Assembly: GCF_000153805.1 (NCBI RefSeq)
Contig: NZ_DS022298.1
Span: 965,137-1,029,136 of the forward strand
Length of the DNA: 64,000 nucleotides
Reading direction: 5' to 3'
Source of the DNA: Synechococcus sp. BL107
GTDB lineage: Bacteria > Cyanobacteriota > Cyanobacteriia > PCC-6307 > Cyanobiaceae
A program made the translations under genes and the position numbers. Under the pieces are notes generated by a model that made no database searches, had not been told where the DNA came from, and worked only from the letters and a program-made list of their open reading frames with translations. Below are positions 17,964-26,657 of the stretch, piece by piece (position 1 is the stretch's first letter; each line of letters starts with the position of its first letter).

Positions 17964-18197
17964 TTAGCCCCCATTGCAATGTCGAACAGCCTGCTCATTC
18001 GACTCGCCTTGGGCAATGATTTCCGAAATGCATCCGTTGAACGTGGTGCTTTGCTGCTTGAGCGGGCAAAGGCTTAATGCAATTGCTGCAAGGGAAATGG
18101 CCGATACAACGGTGGCTGAAATTTGGATGAGACCATAGGCCAACATGGCTTTCTTTTTGCCGCCACAGCTCTGATTGGCTTGGTTGTCGTCAGACAT
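17964..18197 (-). CDS. Small membrane protein of unknown function
   Basis: 77 aa. A short polar N-terminus with a Cys and Lys cluster (CGGKKKAM) leads into one or two hydrophobic stretches (LIQISATVVSAISLAAIAL), then a Cys-containing tail (CPLKQQ, NGCISEIIAQ, VRHCNGG). No family recognised. The four Cys residues could form disulphides outside the membrane. It converges on the YajQ gene. Confidence 0.6.
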   Translation of the reverse strand: MSDDNQANQSCGGKKKAMLAYGLIQISATVVSAISLAAIALSLCPLKQQSTTFNGCISEIIAQGESNEQAVRHCNGG

Positions 18198-18355
18198 GTT
18201 TTCTATAACAATCTAATAATCTATGAGCAAAAACTGTTCAGCCTTGATTGTGGAGGGCGTGGATAACCGCCCATAGATTGTTTCGCGCGGGAAGATGGAC
18301 GATTTAAGGCAGTTCGTACATCTAGCCCGCTTTTGTTGGCTATTGGGTTAGCCCC

Positions 18356-18544
18356 TCAGTCGTGGTGGCGATGCTTGAGAGGAGTGTCGCGATAGGGCTG
18401 AACGCCAATCAGTGGTGGTACTTGGCGCTTTTCGTCCAAGTCCACAGCACCCATCGCATGGGCAAATGCATCACCCCACCATTGAAAAAGTGCTTTCATC
18501 ACTGCTCCGGGATCACTACCAAAGTGATACACCTGTTTGATCAA
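18356..18544 (-). CDS. Small soluble protein, probably conserved in picocyanobacteria
   Basis: 62 aa with a protein-like composition: FGSDPGAVMKALFQWWGDAF, then VDLDEKRQVPPLIGVQPYRD and a basic His-rich tail. No domain recognised. It is isolated between stretches with no convincing coding signal. A strand alternative on the plus strand (68 codons) is less protein-like. The start could be the internal Met at residue 16. Confidence 0.5.
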   Translation of the reverse strand: MIKQVYHFGSDPGAVMKALFQWWGDAFAHAMGAVDLDEKRQVPPLIGVQPYRDTPLKHRHHD

Positions 18545-18869
18545 GATTGCACTAGGTACTTAACCTAAGCCGAAGGCTGTCGCTCTGTTATGTGAAAGGA
18601 TCTAAGTAGAAATGCCTGTATTTATTGCATGATTATTTGTTATTCTTGTTTTTGAATCTCAATTTGATGCCATCTGAAGAAAATAATTCTTGTTGAGGAG
18701 GATTGGTCCACGGTATCTTTTTTGGGAAATATATTTGCTGTACTTAGCTTATTTTGTGGCCTCTCCTGAGTCCGTGAGGAGGCGTGTGCTGGATCCTTGT
18801 GAATGTGTGTTTTGCCGGGGCTAACCACCTCAATCTCCGTGGTAGATTTTTATTCAATAGCTAGATGAT
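18545..18869. other. Intergenic region, 325 bp, A/T-rich
   Basis: No convincing gene. It holds a short stem-loop (CTCCT...AGGAG, about 18763-18781) and A/T-rich runs that probably include the promoter of the glycosyltransferase gene that starts at its right edge. A 62-codon minus-strand frame (18640-18828) has an unusual, low-complexity-like composition and no start signal, so it is not called. Confidence 0.6.
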
Positions 18870-19874
18870 GTGGCTAAAAGTTGTGCCATTGTTGTCCGTG
18901 TGTTCGATGGTGAGGCTCCTTACCTTCAATCGTTTATCGACCATCATCGTTCGATCGGTATCGAGCAGTTCTATCCTGTAATTGCGCCAGGGGGAGCACC
19001 CCTATGTCGTGAGATTTTGTCTCGAAATAAGTTAAATTTTACTGAGGTTGAAGGGCAGAAAATTGGTGCTGTTCGTGGCTTGATTAAAGAAGATTATGTG
19101 GCTGTCATTGACGCTGATGAATATTTGCATCCTGATCTCCTCCCATTCATTCAAGAGGAGAAATTTCAGTCGCTGGCCATGCCTTGGCGAATGACTGCCA
19201 CCCTCTCAGATTCAGGCTTTGAATCTGGTTTGAAACGGTTTTTTGTTTTTCCTCAAATTAAGTCTGTGATGCGTACGCGCACATTGACAGGTCTGGGGTT
19301 GCATCGCTCAGGCACAAGGGGGCGCGGACGATGTTTGGATTTGAAAGAGGGCTTGCCCTTCCCTGTTCATCATTACTATCTGCGTGGTTTGGATGACCTT
19401 GTGCTGAAGGAAGGCGGTGTTGTGAAGCGCACATTGGCCAACAGCACGGGGCGAAGGAGTGTCGCTCTTGGGGGAGTGGCCGCGGCGCAGCCACTGGCTG
19501 CTTTTCCGAGTCGGCATGCAAGGGTGGCTTTCCTGTTAAGGGTTCTTGATCATCTGCCTGATCAAAAAGATCCCTATGTGCTATCAACTGATCAGGTGAT
19601 GCTGGATCGATTGCGTGACCAGATGTCCGTTGATTTAGGCTTGGCTAAGGCTGAATTAAAACGGAGCATTAATAATATTTATGGGGTCTTTCGAAAGCAT
19701 TCTATTTGCAATCAAATCAAGGATATTGAGAGGATTCTGGCTGCGAGTCCTAGTAAAATTAGCTATCAAAAAAGAGTGTTGCGTCAATTAAAATCCGATT
19801 ATAAAGCTCGTCAGACTTGGCCTTCTCGATTGCTGAATCGTGTTGGGATTGATAATCATGTTCTCCCAGATTGA
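18870..19874 (+). CDS. Glycosyltransferase-like protein (GT2/GT92-type)
   Basis: 334 aa, starting at GTG. The N-terminal region looks like an inverting GT-A fold: CAIVVRVFDGEAPYLQSFID, the IGIEQFYPVIAP stretch, and a DxD-type motif in YVAVIDADEYLHPD (about residues 77-91). Such proteins transfer sugars to cell-surface glycans. The C-terminal third is basic and helical. Donor and acceptor are unknown. It stands alone in an A/T-richer patch, with no other polysaccharide gene adjacent, which fits recent acquisition. Confidence 0.7.
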   Translation: MAKSCAIVVRVFDGEAPYLQSFIDHHRSIGIEQFYPVIAPGGAPLCREILSRNKLNFTEVEGQKIGAVRGLIKEDYVAVIDADEYLHPDLLPFIQEEKFQSLAMPWRMTATLSDSGFESGLKRFFVFPQIKSVMRTRTLTGLGLHRSGTRGRGRCLDLKEGLPFPVHHYYLRGLDDLVLKEGGVVKRTLANSTGRRSVALGGVAAAQPLAAFPSRHARVAFLLRVLDHLPDQKDPYVLSTDQVMLDRLRDQMSVDLGLAKAELKRSINNIYGVFRKHSICNQIKDIERILAASPSKISYQKRVLRQLKSDYKARQTWPSRLLNRVGIDNHVLPD

Positions 19875-19935
19875 TGGCATGTGAGCGGATCGGACGGCTG
19901 CCATGTTCGATCACGGGAATGGATCATTGGTGGTG

Positions 19936-20199
19936 TCACCTCCTATCGCCGGATCTCTCGGATGCCCGCCGTTGATCAATGATTTTGGCCAGTTCCAGCA
20001 CATAGCCAGCTGTGCACCAGCGTCCATGGCTGCGGGATCGGTTTTCGACATCGGATCGGATCTCCGCGGTTTCTGCCATCAAAAGGTCGAGCTCTCCCTG
20101 CTCGAGCTCATACAGCTCTTGAAGTTCGACGTCACGCGACAGCAGGTGACTGCGGAACCACTTGCGCATCTGCTCTTGGGGAGGAATCTCTTGAATCAT
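19936..20199 (-). CDS. Small conserved helical protein
   Basis: 87 aa, charged and helical: MIQEIPPQEQMRKWFRSHLL, then a Glu/Leu-rich stretch (ELQELYELEQGELDLLMAE) and a basic tail (DQRRASERSGDRR). No membrane segment and no recognised domain. The plus-strand frame over the same bases is less protein-like. It is divergent from the phosphoribosyltransferase gene with 37 bp between, so the two may share a regulatory region. Confidence 0.6.
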   Translation of the reverse strand: MIQEIPPQEQMRKWFRSHLLSRDVELQELYELEQGELDLLMAETAEIRSDVENRSRSHGRWCTAGYVLELAKIIDQRRASERSGDRR

Positions 20200-20236
20200 T
20201 GCTGCTGATCAAGCGTTGAAGTGCCATTCTCACGGC

Positions 20237-20632
20237 ATGAAGCAACTCAACTGGGCTGATTTTGACGCCTGCGTTCAAGTCCTTACAGAGCGATATGGCG
20301 GTCGATCTTTCAAGAGTGTGTTTGGTGTCCCTCGGGGTGGCCTTTGTCTGGCCGTTGGGCTGAGTCATTCTTTAGGGCTTCCTCTTTCGACGACACCCGA
20401 CAACCAATGCTTAATCGTTGATGACGTGTTTGAGACTGGACGGACGTTGAAAGGGCTCCGTGATCAATGGCCTCAGGCCACCTATGCCGTGTGGGTCAGC
20501 AAAGCTCCACCACAATGGTGGGATGCCGCTGAGGTGAGCCTGAGTTCTGAGTGGCTGTTGTTTCCCTGGGAAAATGCAGCAGCAGCCATTGCTGATGAAA
20601 GCAATTATCGCCAATCTCGTCTTGATTTCTAA
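20237..20632 (+). CDS. Phosphoribosyltransferase family protein
   Basis: About 131 aa. It has the PRTase type I fold: the N-terminal VFGVPRGGLCLAVGLSHSLG and the PRPP-binding motif CLIVDDVFETGRTL (about residues 58-71). It is shorter than typical hypoxanthine or orotate PRTases and lacks a clear base-specificity hood, so the substrate is open. The gene ends 4 bp before a nucleoside deoxyribosyltransferase gene, suggesting a joint role in nucleobase or nucleotide recycling. I used the ATG at 20237; an upstream ATG adds seven residues. Confidence 0.8.
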   Translation: MKQLNWADFDACVQVLTERYGGRSFKSVFGVPRGGLCLAVGLSHSLGLPLSTTPDNQCLIVDDVFETGRTLKGLRDQWPQATYAVWVSKAPPQWWDAAEVSLSSEWLLFPWENAAAAIADESNYRQSRLDF

Positions 20633-20636
20633 TTAG

Positions 20637-21104
20637 ATGAGCCACACCATTTATTTGGCCTCGCCCTATGGCTTTTCGGAGCAGTGGAAACGACTATTGC
20701 TTCCTGAATTTGTTGATGCATTAGCTGCGCTTGGGCTGGAGGTTTGGGAGCCTTTTTCGCGGAATAGTCAAATTGATTTTGCCGAGCCTGGCTGGGCTTA
20801 TCGCGTTGCGCAAAAGGATCTCCAAGATGTTCGTGATGCTGATGCGCTCTTTGCGATCGTGAACGGAACACCTCCAGATGAGGGTGTGATGGTTGAGCTC
20901 GGTGCTGCCATGGCTTTGAACAAACCCATTTTTCTGTTTCGTGATGACTTTCGGCGTTGCACTGACTCTGAGGAGTTTCCACTCAACCTGATGCTATTTG
21001 CCGGATTGCCAGAGAGAGATTGGCAAGATTTTGTCTATGAAAATATTACGGATATTGCTAGCCCAGCCAAGGCTCTTGTTCGTTGGTTGCACTCAAATGC
21101 ATGA
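20637..21104 (+). CDS. Nucleoside 2-deoxyribosyltransferase
   Basis: 155 aa. N-deoxyribosyltransferases exchange or hydrolyse the base of deoxynucleosides through a catalytic Glu. The family pattern is visible: IYLASPYGFSEQWKRLL at the start, then DADALFAIVNGTPPDEG and VMVELGAAMALNKPIFLFRD, where the Glu in VELGAA matches the nucleophile position. It follows the PRTase gene after 4 bp and is almost certainly co-transcribed with it. Confidence 0.85.
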   Translation: MSHTIYLASPYGFSEQWKRLLLPEFVDALAALGLEVWEPFSRNSQIDFAEPGWAYRVAQKDLQDVRDADALFAIVNGTPPDEGVMVELGAAMALNKPIFLFRDDFRRCTDSEEFPLNLMLFAGLPERDWQDFVYENITDIASPAKALVRWLHSNA

Positions 21105-21188
21105 AGAGTGATTCAGGAGATTTGTTTTTGTAGCCATTATCTGATTAGACAATTCGTTGTCACCATGTGACTCGGGTAATTGCCTCAA

Positions 21189-21689
21189 TTATGGTTGGCT
21201 GACGCAGCTTCCTTTTGCTAATTCATCCAAACTGTTGATCAATTCGCTTGATACATTCTGTTTTAATGTTGAAATATTGTGCAATTTAAATTGTAATTGT
21301 GCGTTAATTTCTAGCATCCCCTGGATGTAAAGAGTCGATCTATTTATGGCCTTAGAAGTTTCGCCGGGAGTTCGCTTCGCCATGAACCCCATGGGGGTCT
21401 CGTATGACCATGTGTAATTGATTTGTCCATACCCGATAGCTCCTGGTTGCCAGTGTCCGGATGATTGAAAATTTTCAGCCAGGATTGTGAGCCGACTATC
21501 AATCACCGTTCTTGGTTCTACTTTTGCTCCCCCTTTTTTCTGCCCCGTTAGATCCGGTGCACGAATAATGCGGAAGCTTTGATGTTCAAGCTCACGAATG
21601 CCTTGGATCGGGATTGTTAACCAGCTGCTTTCCACCGCCTCGATCGTGCAGATCAAGGCGGGAGGACTCGGAGGAATAGATGCCTGCAA
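21189..21689 (-). CDS. Hypothetical protein downstream of hemL
   Basis: 166 aa from a TTG start, 16 bp after the hemL stop on the same strand. No motif recognised. The first half looks beta-rich (IEAVESSWLTIPIQGIRELE, FRIIRAPDLTGQKKGGAKVE) and the second half has amphipathic helices. There is no signal peptide or membrane span. It is A/T-richer than hemL. The start codon is uncertain, and the region could be less constrained than it looks. Confidence 0.5.
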   Translation of the reverse strand: MQASIPPSPPALICTIEAVESSWLTIPIQGIRELEHQSFRIIRAPDLTGQKKGGAKVEPRTVIDSRLTILAENFQSSGHWQPGAIGYGQINYTWSYETPMGFMAKRTPGETSKAINRSTLYIQGMLEINAQLQFKLHNISTLKQNVSSELINSLDELAKGSCVSQP

Positions 21690-21705
21690 TGATTAAATTT
21701 GAGAA

Positions 21706-23022
21706 CTAGCCGATGGCAGCAAAGCTCTCTCGGAAGGCGTTAATCGTTGCTTCGATGTCGGCATCTGAGTGGGCCAACGATGTGAAGCCGGCTTCGTATG
21801 CCGAGGGTGCGAGATAGACACCGCGCTCCAGCATGGCGCGATGCAGCCTGCCAAAACGCTCAGCATCGGTGGCCTTGGCCTCCTCGAAGTTGCGAACGGG
21901 ACCTTCGCATAAGAAGAAACCAAACATGGCGCTAACGCTGCCACCCGTGATGGGGAAACCGGCCTCTTTGGCAGCACCTTTGATGCCGGTAATCAACCGT
22001 TCAGTCGTGGCTGCGAGCTTCTCATAACTCCCGGGTTGTTTGAGTAATTCAAGGGTCTTGATGCCCGCGGTCATCGCCAGTGGGTTACCGCTCAAGGTGC
22101 CGGCTTGATACATCGGACCAGCCGGAGACACCATCTGCATGATGTCTGCCCTTCCGCCATATGCGCCAACCGGGAGACCGCCTCCGATCACTTTCCCCAT
22201 GGTGGTGAGGTCTGGTGTGACGCCAAAGTGCGCCTGGGCTCCGCCATAGCTGATGCGGAATCCAGTCATCACTTCATCGAACACGAGAAGCGCACCATTT
22301 TCTTTGGTGAGTTCCCGTAAACCCTCGAGGAAGCCTGGTTCGGGCTGAATGAATCCAGCATTTCCAACGATGGGTTCGAGGATCACGCCGGAGATGGCAT
22401 CTGGATTCTCTGCGAACAGCGCTTTAACGGCCTCGAGGTCGTTGTAAGGAGCCGTCAGGGTGTTGGCTGTGGTGCTGCGAGGAACACCAGGGGAATCGGG
22501 AAGTCCAAGGGTGGCGACGCCGGACCCTGCCTTCACCAAAAACATGTCGGCATGGCCGTGATAGCAGCCTTCGAACTTGATCACCTTGTCGCGACCCGTG
22601 AAGGCACGCATGAGGCGAAGCACGGCCATGCAAGCTTCGGTGCCGCTATTCACAAAGCGGACCATCTCGACGCTGGGAACAGCATCGATCACCATTTCAG
22701 CGAGGGTGTTCTCGAGGGCGCAGGGGGCACCAAAGCTGGTGCCCTTTTCAATCGCTTCCTGGAGAGCGCTAATCACTTCGGGGTGGGCATGGCCGCAAAT
22801 GGCGGGCCCCCAGCTCCCGATGTAGTCGATGTATTTATTGCCATCGACATCCCAGGCATAGGGACCCTTGACCCGATCGAACACGATCGGCTGACCACCC
22901 ACAGACTTAAACGCGCGCACTGGAGAGCTCACTCCACCGGGCATCAGGCCCTGCGCTGCGCCGAAGATGGCCTGGGAGCGGCTGGTGTTCAACGTAGGTG
23001 TTGTCACAGGAACCGACGCCAA
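21706..23022 (-). CDS. hemL: Glutamate-1-semialdehyde 2,1-aminomutase
   Basis: Second step from Glu-tRNA to 5-aminolevulinate, feeding chlorophyll, bilin and haem synthesis. The PLP-binding Lys is in [17 protein letters not shown] (about residues 268-284). Other landmarks are [12 protein letters not shown] at the start, [15 protein letters not shown], and [20 protein letters not shown]. At 438 aa it is full length. The reading-frame start is a TTG with a 10-15 residue variable leader; the true start may differ slightly. Confidence 0.96.
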   Translation of the reverse strand: MASVPVTTPTLNTSRSQAIFGAAQGLMPGGVSSPVRAFKSVGGQPIVFDRVKGPYAWDVDGNKYIDYIGSWGPAICGHAHPEVISALQEAIEKGTSFGAPCALENTLAEMVIDAVPSVEMVRFVNSGTEACMAVLRLMRAFTGRDKVIKFEGCYHGHADMFLVKAGSGVATLGLPDSPGVPRSTTANTLTAPYNDLEAVKALFAENPDAISGVILEPIVGNAGFIQPEPGFLEGLRELTKENGALLVFDEVMTGFRISYGGAQAHFGVTPDLTTMGKVIGGGLPVGAYGGRADIMQMVSPAGPMYQAGTLSGNPLAMTAGIKTLELLKQPGSYEKLAATTERLITGIKGAAKEAGFPITGGSVSAMFGFFLCEGPVRNFEEAKATDAERFGRLHRAMLERGVYLAPSAYEAGFTSLAHSDADIEATINAFRESFAAIG

Positions 23023-23144
23023 GAGGCAAATGCAAACCGTGCATCATCCTGACCCAAGAACGTCCACATGCGTCTGTTCTGTGTCCCAATCGCGGCAGAT
23101 TGCCCGTTCGACCTGCCTAAGGTTGCTTTATCTGGAGGGATGGC

Positions 23145-24596
23145 ATGTCCTACGACTGGTCTGCTCTGGAGAGGGATCTCCGCCGTCTACTTCCCGCCCG
23201 TGGGGTCGTTTCGAAACGTCAGGAGTTACTGAGTTACGACTGTGACGGTTTGACACTGGAGCGCCAATGTCCACCGTTGGCGGTGTTGCCGGAAACAACG
23301 GAGCAAGTCGCTGCTGTTCTTGGTTGTTGCCACGCCCACAGCATTCCTTTTGTGGCGCGGGGTAGTGGAACGGGTTTGTCGGGAGGGGCTTTGGTGGATG
23401 AGGAGGCACTGCTTGTGGTGACGAGCCGGATGCGCAACGTGCTCGAACTGGATTTGGCAAACCACCGCGTCACCGTGCAGCCAGGGGTGATTAACAGCTG
23501 GGTCACCAGGGCTGTGGCAGGTGATGGGTTCTATTACGCCCCGGATCCTTCCAGTCAAGTGGTCTGCAGTATTGGCGGCAATGTGGCTGAGAATTCTGGT
23601 GGTGTGCACTGCTTGAAATACGGGGTGACCAGCAATCACGTGCTCGGTTTGGAGGTGGTGCTTCCCGATGGCAGCGTCACCCAGCTCGGTAATGGCTTGG
23701 CCGAGTCCCAAGAGCTCGATTTGCGCGGCGCGTTTATCGGCAGTGAGGGCACTCTTGGGATTGCTACCGCAATCACGCTTCGTTTATTGCGAGCGCCGGA
23801 GTGCGTCAACGTGCTGCTCGCTGATTTCGAAACGATGGAGGCTGCTGGTGAAGCGGTGCGGGCCGTAACGGCAGCAGGTTTGCTGCCAGCCGGGATGGAA
23901 ATCATGGATAACGTCACCATCAATGCAGTGAATGATTTCTTCGGGTACGACGAATATCCGCGGGACGCTGCGGCGGTGTTGCTAATTGAACTTGATGGCC
24001 AGGAAGCGGAGGTTCAGGCTTCCGCTGAACGGGCTGAGCAGCTGTGTCGTGGGGCTGGTGCTCGCGGACTGCGTCGAGCCGAAGATCCAACCGAATGTGC
24101 GGTGCTTTGGAAAGGGCGCAAATCCGCGTTCTCGGCAGTGGGAAAAATCACCCCCACCTACTACGTGCAGGACGGTGTCGTCCCCCGAAGCAGCCTTCCG
24201 TTGGTTTTGGCGGCGATCGAACGACTCAGCCATGAGCATGGTTTGCCTGTGGCCAATGTGTTCCATGCGGGTGATGGCAATTTGCATCCGCTGATCTTGT
24301 ATTCCGCTGCGGAGCCCGAAGCCGAACAGCGGGTGAAAGATCTCGGCGCAGCAATTTTGAAAGAGTGTCTTGCTGTGGGAGGAAGTATTAGCGGCGAGCA
24401 CGGCGTCGGTGCCGACAAACGCTGTTACCTCGATTGGATGTTTGAGCCTGAGGATCTACACACCATGGGTTTGTTGCGACGCGCTTTTGACCCGGATAAC
24501 CGAGCGAACCCTGGCAAGGTTCTTCCCACCCCACGCACGTGCGGTGAATCTGCGAAGCGTTCCGTGACGCTTCAGTCCACTGTCGAGCTGTTTTGA
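23145..24596 (+). CDS. glcD: Glycolate oxidase/dehydrogenase subunit GlcD (FAD-linked)
   Basis: 483 aa FAD protein of the PCMH/vanillyl-alcohol oxidase family. The FAD-binding region includes PFVARGSGTGLSGGALVD (about residues 70-87) and IGGNVAENSGGVHCLKYG, and the C-terminal cap holds VFHAGDGNLHPLI. In cyanobacteria this enzyme oxidises glycolate from photorespiration, passing electrons to the quinone pool. GlcE and GlcF genes are not nearby. Substrate within the D-2-hydroxyacid group is inferred from family, not shown. Confidence 0.9.
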   Translation: MSYDWSALERDLRRLLPARGVVSKRQELLSYDCDGLTLERQCPPLAVLPETTEQVAAVLGCCHAHSIPFVARGSGTGLSGGALVDEEALLVVTSRMRNVLELDLANHRVTVQPGVINSWVTRAVAGDGFYYAPDPSSQVVCSIGGNVAENSGGVHCLKYGVTSNHVLGLEVVLPDGSVTQLGNGLAESQELDLRGAFIGSEGTLGIATAITLRLLRAPECVNVLLADFETMEAAGEAVRAVTAAGLLPAGMEIMDNVTINAVNDFFGYDEYPRDAAAVLLIELDGQEAEVQASAERAEQLCRGAGARGLRRAEDPTECAVLWKGRKSAFSAVGKITPTYYVQDGVVPRSSLPLVLAAIERLSHEHGLPVANVFHAGDGNLHPLILYSAAEPEAEQRVKDLGAAILKECLAVGGSISGEHGVGADKRCYLDWMFEPEDLHTMGLLRRAFDPDNRANPGKVLPTPRTCGESAKRSVTLQSTVELF

Positions 24597-24597
24597 C

Positions 24598-25446
24598 TCA
24601 AAACAGCAAGTCGTCGTTCTCGTTGTGGCCGTCCTCGTCGTCGTCGCTTGGTGGCCAATCCAAATCAACACTCACGGGAGCGTGGTCGCTGGGTTTGTCG
24701 TTGCCCCGCACGGATTTGTGGATCACACAACTGCGGGCCAAACCCAACAACTCGTCGCATAGATAAATGTGATCAATCCGCCAGCCGCGATCTCGATCCC
24801 ATGCGCCGCTGCGGTAGTCCCACCAACTCCAATGCCCTGCATCCGGTTCGAAAACCCGAAAGACATCCTGTAGGCCGTTAGCAAGTGCCATTTGCAGCGC
24901 TTGACGTTCGGCATCGCTTGCCATGATCCCGCCACTGAGGCGATCGGGGGCATGCATATCTCTGGCTTCGAGAGCGATGTTGAAATCCCCAACGACGCAA
25001 AGAGGCTCACCCCGCTTCAAGGGGTGTTCCAGATAGCGCTTGAGGCACTTCAACCACGTGAGTTTGTAGGGATATTTGTCAGACGTCAGGCTGGAGCCAT
25101 TGGGCACATAGAGATTCACAACGCGAACCCCATCAATCAACGCGCTGATGACGCGCTTCTGCTCTCCCAAGTCAAGCGCTTCTGGATCCTTCTCGAGTTC
25201 TCCAACGAATCCGTAGCGCACGTCATCAAGGGGGGCACGACTCACCAGTGCGACACCGTTGTAAGACTTTTGCCCATGAAAGTTGACCCGCCATCCTTTG
25301 GCCTCAAAAGCTTTTGAGGGAAACAGTGGGTCATCCACTTTGGTTTCCTGCAAGCAAAGCAAATCTGGTTGAGCTTGCTCGAGCCAGCTCAGCACTTGAT
25401 CCAGGCGTGATCGCACTGAATTCACATTCCAGGTTGCGATCCGCAC
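24598..25446 (-). CDS. xthA: Exodeoxyribonuclease III
   Basis: AP endonuclease and 3'-5' exonuclease of base excision repair. The catalytic fold is evident: MRIATWNVNSVRSRLDQVLS, LLCLQETKVDDPLFP, VVGDFNIALEARD, and the C-terminal SDHAPVSVDLDWP, carrying the catalytic Asp-His pair. The 282 aa length includes an unusual acidic C-terminal tail (DDDEDGHNENDDLLF) beyond the E. coli enzyme. Its stop is one base past the stop of the converging glcD. Confidence 0.95.
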   Translation of the reverse strand: MRIATWNVNSVRSRLDQVLSWLEQAQPDLLCLQETKVDDPLFPSKAFEAKGWRVNFHGQKSYNGVALVSRAPLDDVRYGFVGELEKDPEALDLGEQKRVISALIDGVRVVNLYVPNGSSLTSDKYPYKLTWLKCLKRYLEHPLKRGEPLCVVGDFNIALEARDMHAPDRLSGGIMASDAERQALQMALANGLQDVFRVFEPDAGHWSWWDYRSGAWDRDRGWRIDHIYLCDELLGLARSCVIHKSVRGNDKPSDHAPVSVDLDWPPSDDDEDGHNENDDLLF

Positions 25447-25499
25447 GGCTGCTCAGCAATGAACTTGACGCTTAGCATCCGCCAAACCTCAATTTGCCG

Positions 25500-25778
25500 A
25501 TGTCTCGCCGTTGTGCGATGCCTCTGTTGGCCATCGTTGCCCTGCTGCCGGTTGTCAGTTTCCCGGCCGTCGCTCAGATGGGGAGTGCCTATGAGACGCC
25601 CCAAGAGCGTCAGATTTACAGCCCGGACTCCGCTGGATCCGCTGGTGGCAGTGTGCTCGATGCGACCAACCCCATGGACCTCCTGAACCGGATCCGTCAG
25701 TCCAGTGCAATGGACGATGCCACACCCCCATCCGATGCGGTGGATGCAGCACTCAAGGCCTATCAGCAGCAGCCCTAG
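25500..25778 (+). CDS. Secreted small protein of unknown function
   Basis: About 92 aa with a clear signal peptide: a basic start, then MPLLAIVALLPVVSFPAVAQ with cleavage after AVA. The mature part is short and polar (ERQIYSPDSAGSAGGSV, then NPMDLLNRIRQSSAMDD), rich in Ser, Asp and Pro. No domain recognised. I preferred the ATG at 25500 to the TTG two codons earlier. Its last 26 bp overlap the converging TPR gene. Confidence 0.65.
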   Translation: MSRRCAMPLLAIVALLPVVSFPAVAQMGSAYETPQERQIYSPDSAGSAGGSVLDATNPMDLLNRIRQSSAMDDATPPSDAVDAALKAYQQQP

Positions 25779-26568
25779 GCGTTGGACGTGTCGGTTTTAT
25801 GGGGTCCAGACGGGCTGCGCTTAACCCCCATCTCACCGCCAATTGGTCGATTAAGTCGGCATTTTCCCCATCCGCGGCTCGGCCTTGGCGGCGTCGTGCC
25901 TCTTGTAGGAGCGCTTGAACGGCCTCAACCTCTCCTTCATCGCGTTTCATTAACGCCAGGGCCAAGGGAGGACGGATGTCAGCAGGTGATTCATTGGCGA
26001 GCTGTCCATAGAGCTGTTCCGCTACCTGGGGTTGTCCTTTAAGGCGCAGCGCGTCGGCCAGTAATAAACCCAGCTCTAAACGGGTTCCGGGTTGTTGGCC
26101 GTTAAAGCGTTTTTGCAGATCATTTAGGGCTTGCTCTCCATTGCCATTGGTTTGCTCGACCAACAACAACAACTGCAGCACTTGGGCATCGAGTGGATGC
26201 AAACTCAGCAGTTGCTTGAGTTCGCTCACGGCCCCATCGATGTTGCCCGTCAGCCGTTGAAGATCAGCACTCAGCAAGGCGAGATTGAGAGAGCGAGGTT
26301 GCTCCGCAAGCCAAGGCTGGAGTACCAATAAAGCGTCTTCAAAACGACCTCGGGCCAGGAGACGTTCCAGCAGTTTGCGACGGGTGTTTGGGGTCAGCTC
26401 CTCCTGCGCCTCCAGGCGATCGAGGAGCTCCTCTGCCTGGAGATCGTCATTGGTTTGATTGCCTAAAGCAGAGGATTGGGTCGTGAGCGATGCAGCAAGA
26501 CTCCACCCCAAAAACGAAGCACTGACAAGGGACAGGCCCAGCAGGAGCATCCGTGTTGGGCGAGGCAT
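25753..26568 (-). CDS. TPR-containing membrane-anchored protein
   Basis: 271 aa. An N-terminal anchor or uncleaved signal (MLLLGLSLVSASFLGWSLAA) is followed by tandem TPR-like helical repeats (ELLDRLEAQEELTPNTRRKL, FEDALLVLQPWLAEQPRSLN, DGAVSELKQLLSLHPLDAQV). The C-terminus is Pro-rich and basic (PIKPTRPTPRAAADRP). TPR proteins of this type act as periplasmic or membrane assembly scaffolds; no specific partner can be read. It is divergent from the next conserved gene by about 90 bp. Confidence 0.75.
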   Translation of the reverse strand: MPRPTRMLLLGLSLVSASFLGWSLAASLTTQSSALGNQTNDDLQAEELLDRLEAQEELTPNTRRKLLERLLARGRFEDALLVLQPWLAEQPRSLNLALLSADLQRLTGNIDGAVSELKQLLSLHPLDAQVLQLLLLVEQTNGNGEQALNDLQKRFNGQQPGTRLELGLLLADALRLKGQPQVAEQLYGQLANESPADIRPPLALALMKRDEGEVEAVQALLQEARRRQGRAADGENADLIDQLAVRWGLSAARLDPIKPTRPTPRAAADRP

Positions 26569-26657
26569 GGACCTGAATCAGTGCCGCCAGTCTGAGGCGA
26601 TTGCTGAGAGCTGGCTACAGTCACCACACGGATTTTTGCACCGCCCGGACCAGCTCA

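Noticed and set aside
18760-18790. Hammerhead-ribozyme-like string (CTGAGTCCGTGAGGA)
   Set aside because: It resembles stem II of hammerhead ribozymes, but the CUGAUGA and GAAAC core elements are missing, and no flanking stems fit.
18640-18828. 62-codon minus-strand frame in intergenic DNA
   Set aside because: Its composition is unlike a folded protein, it has no clear start signal, and nothing nearby supports it.
19903-20208. 101-codon plus-strand frame opposite the 87-aa gene
   Set aside because: The minus-strand frame has the more protein-like, charged helical sequence and sits properly divergent from the PRTase gene.
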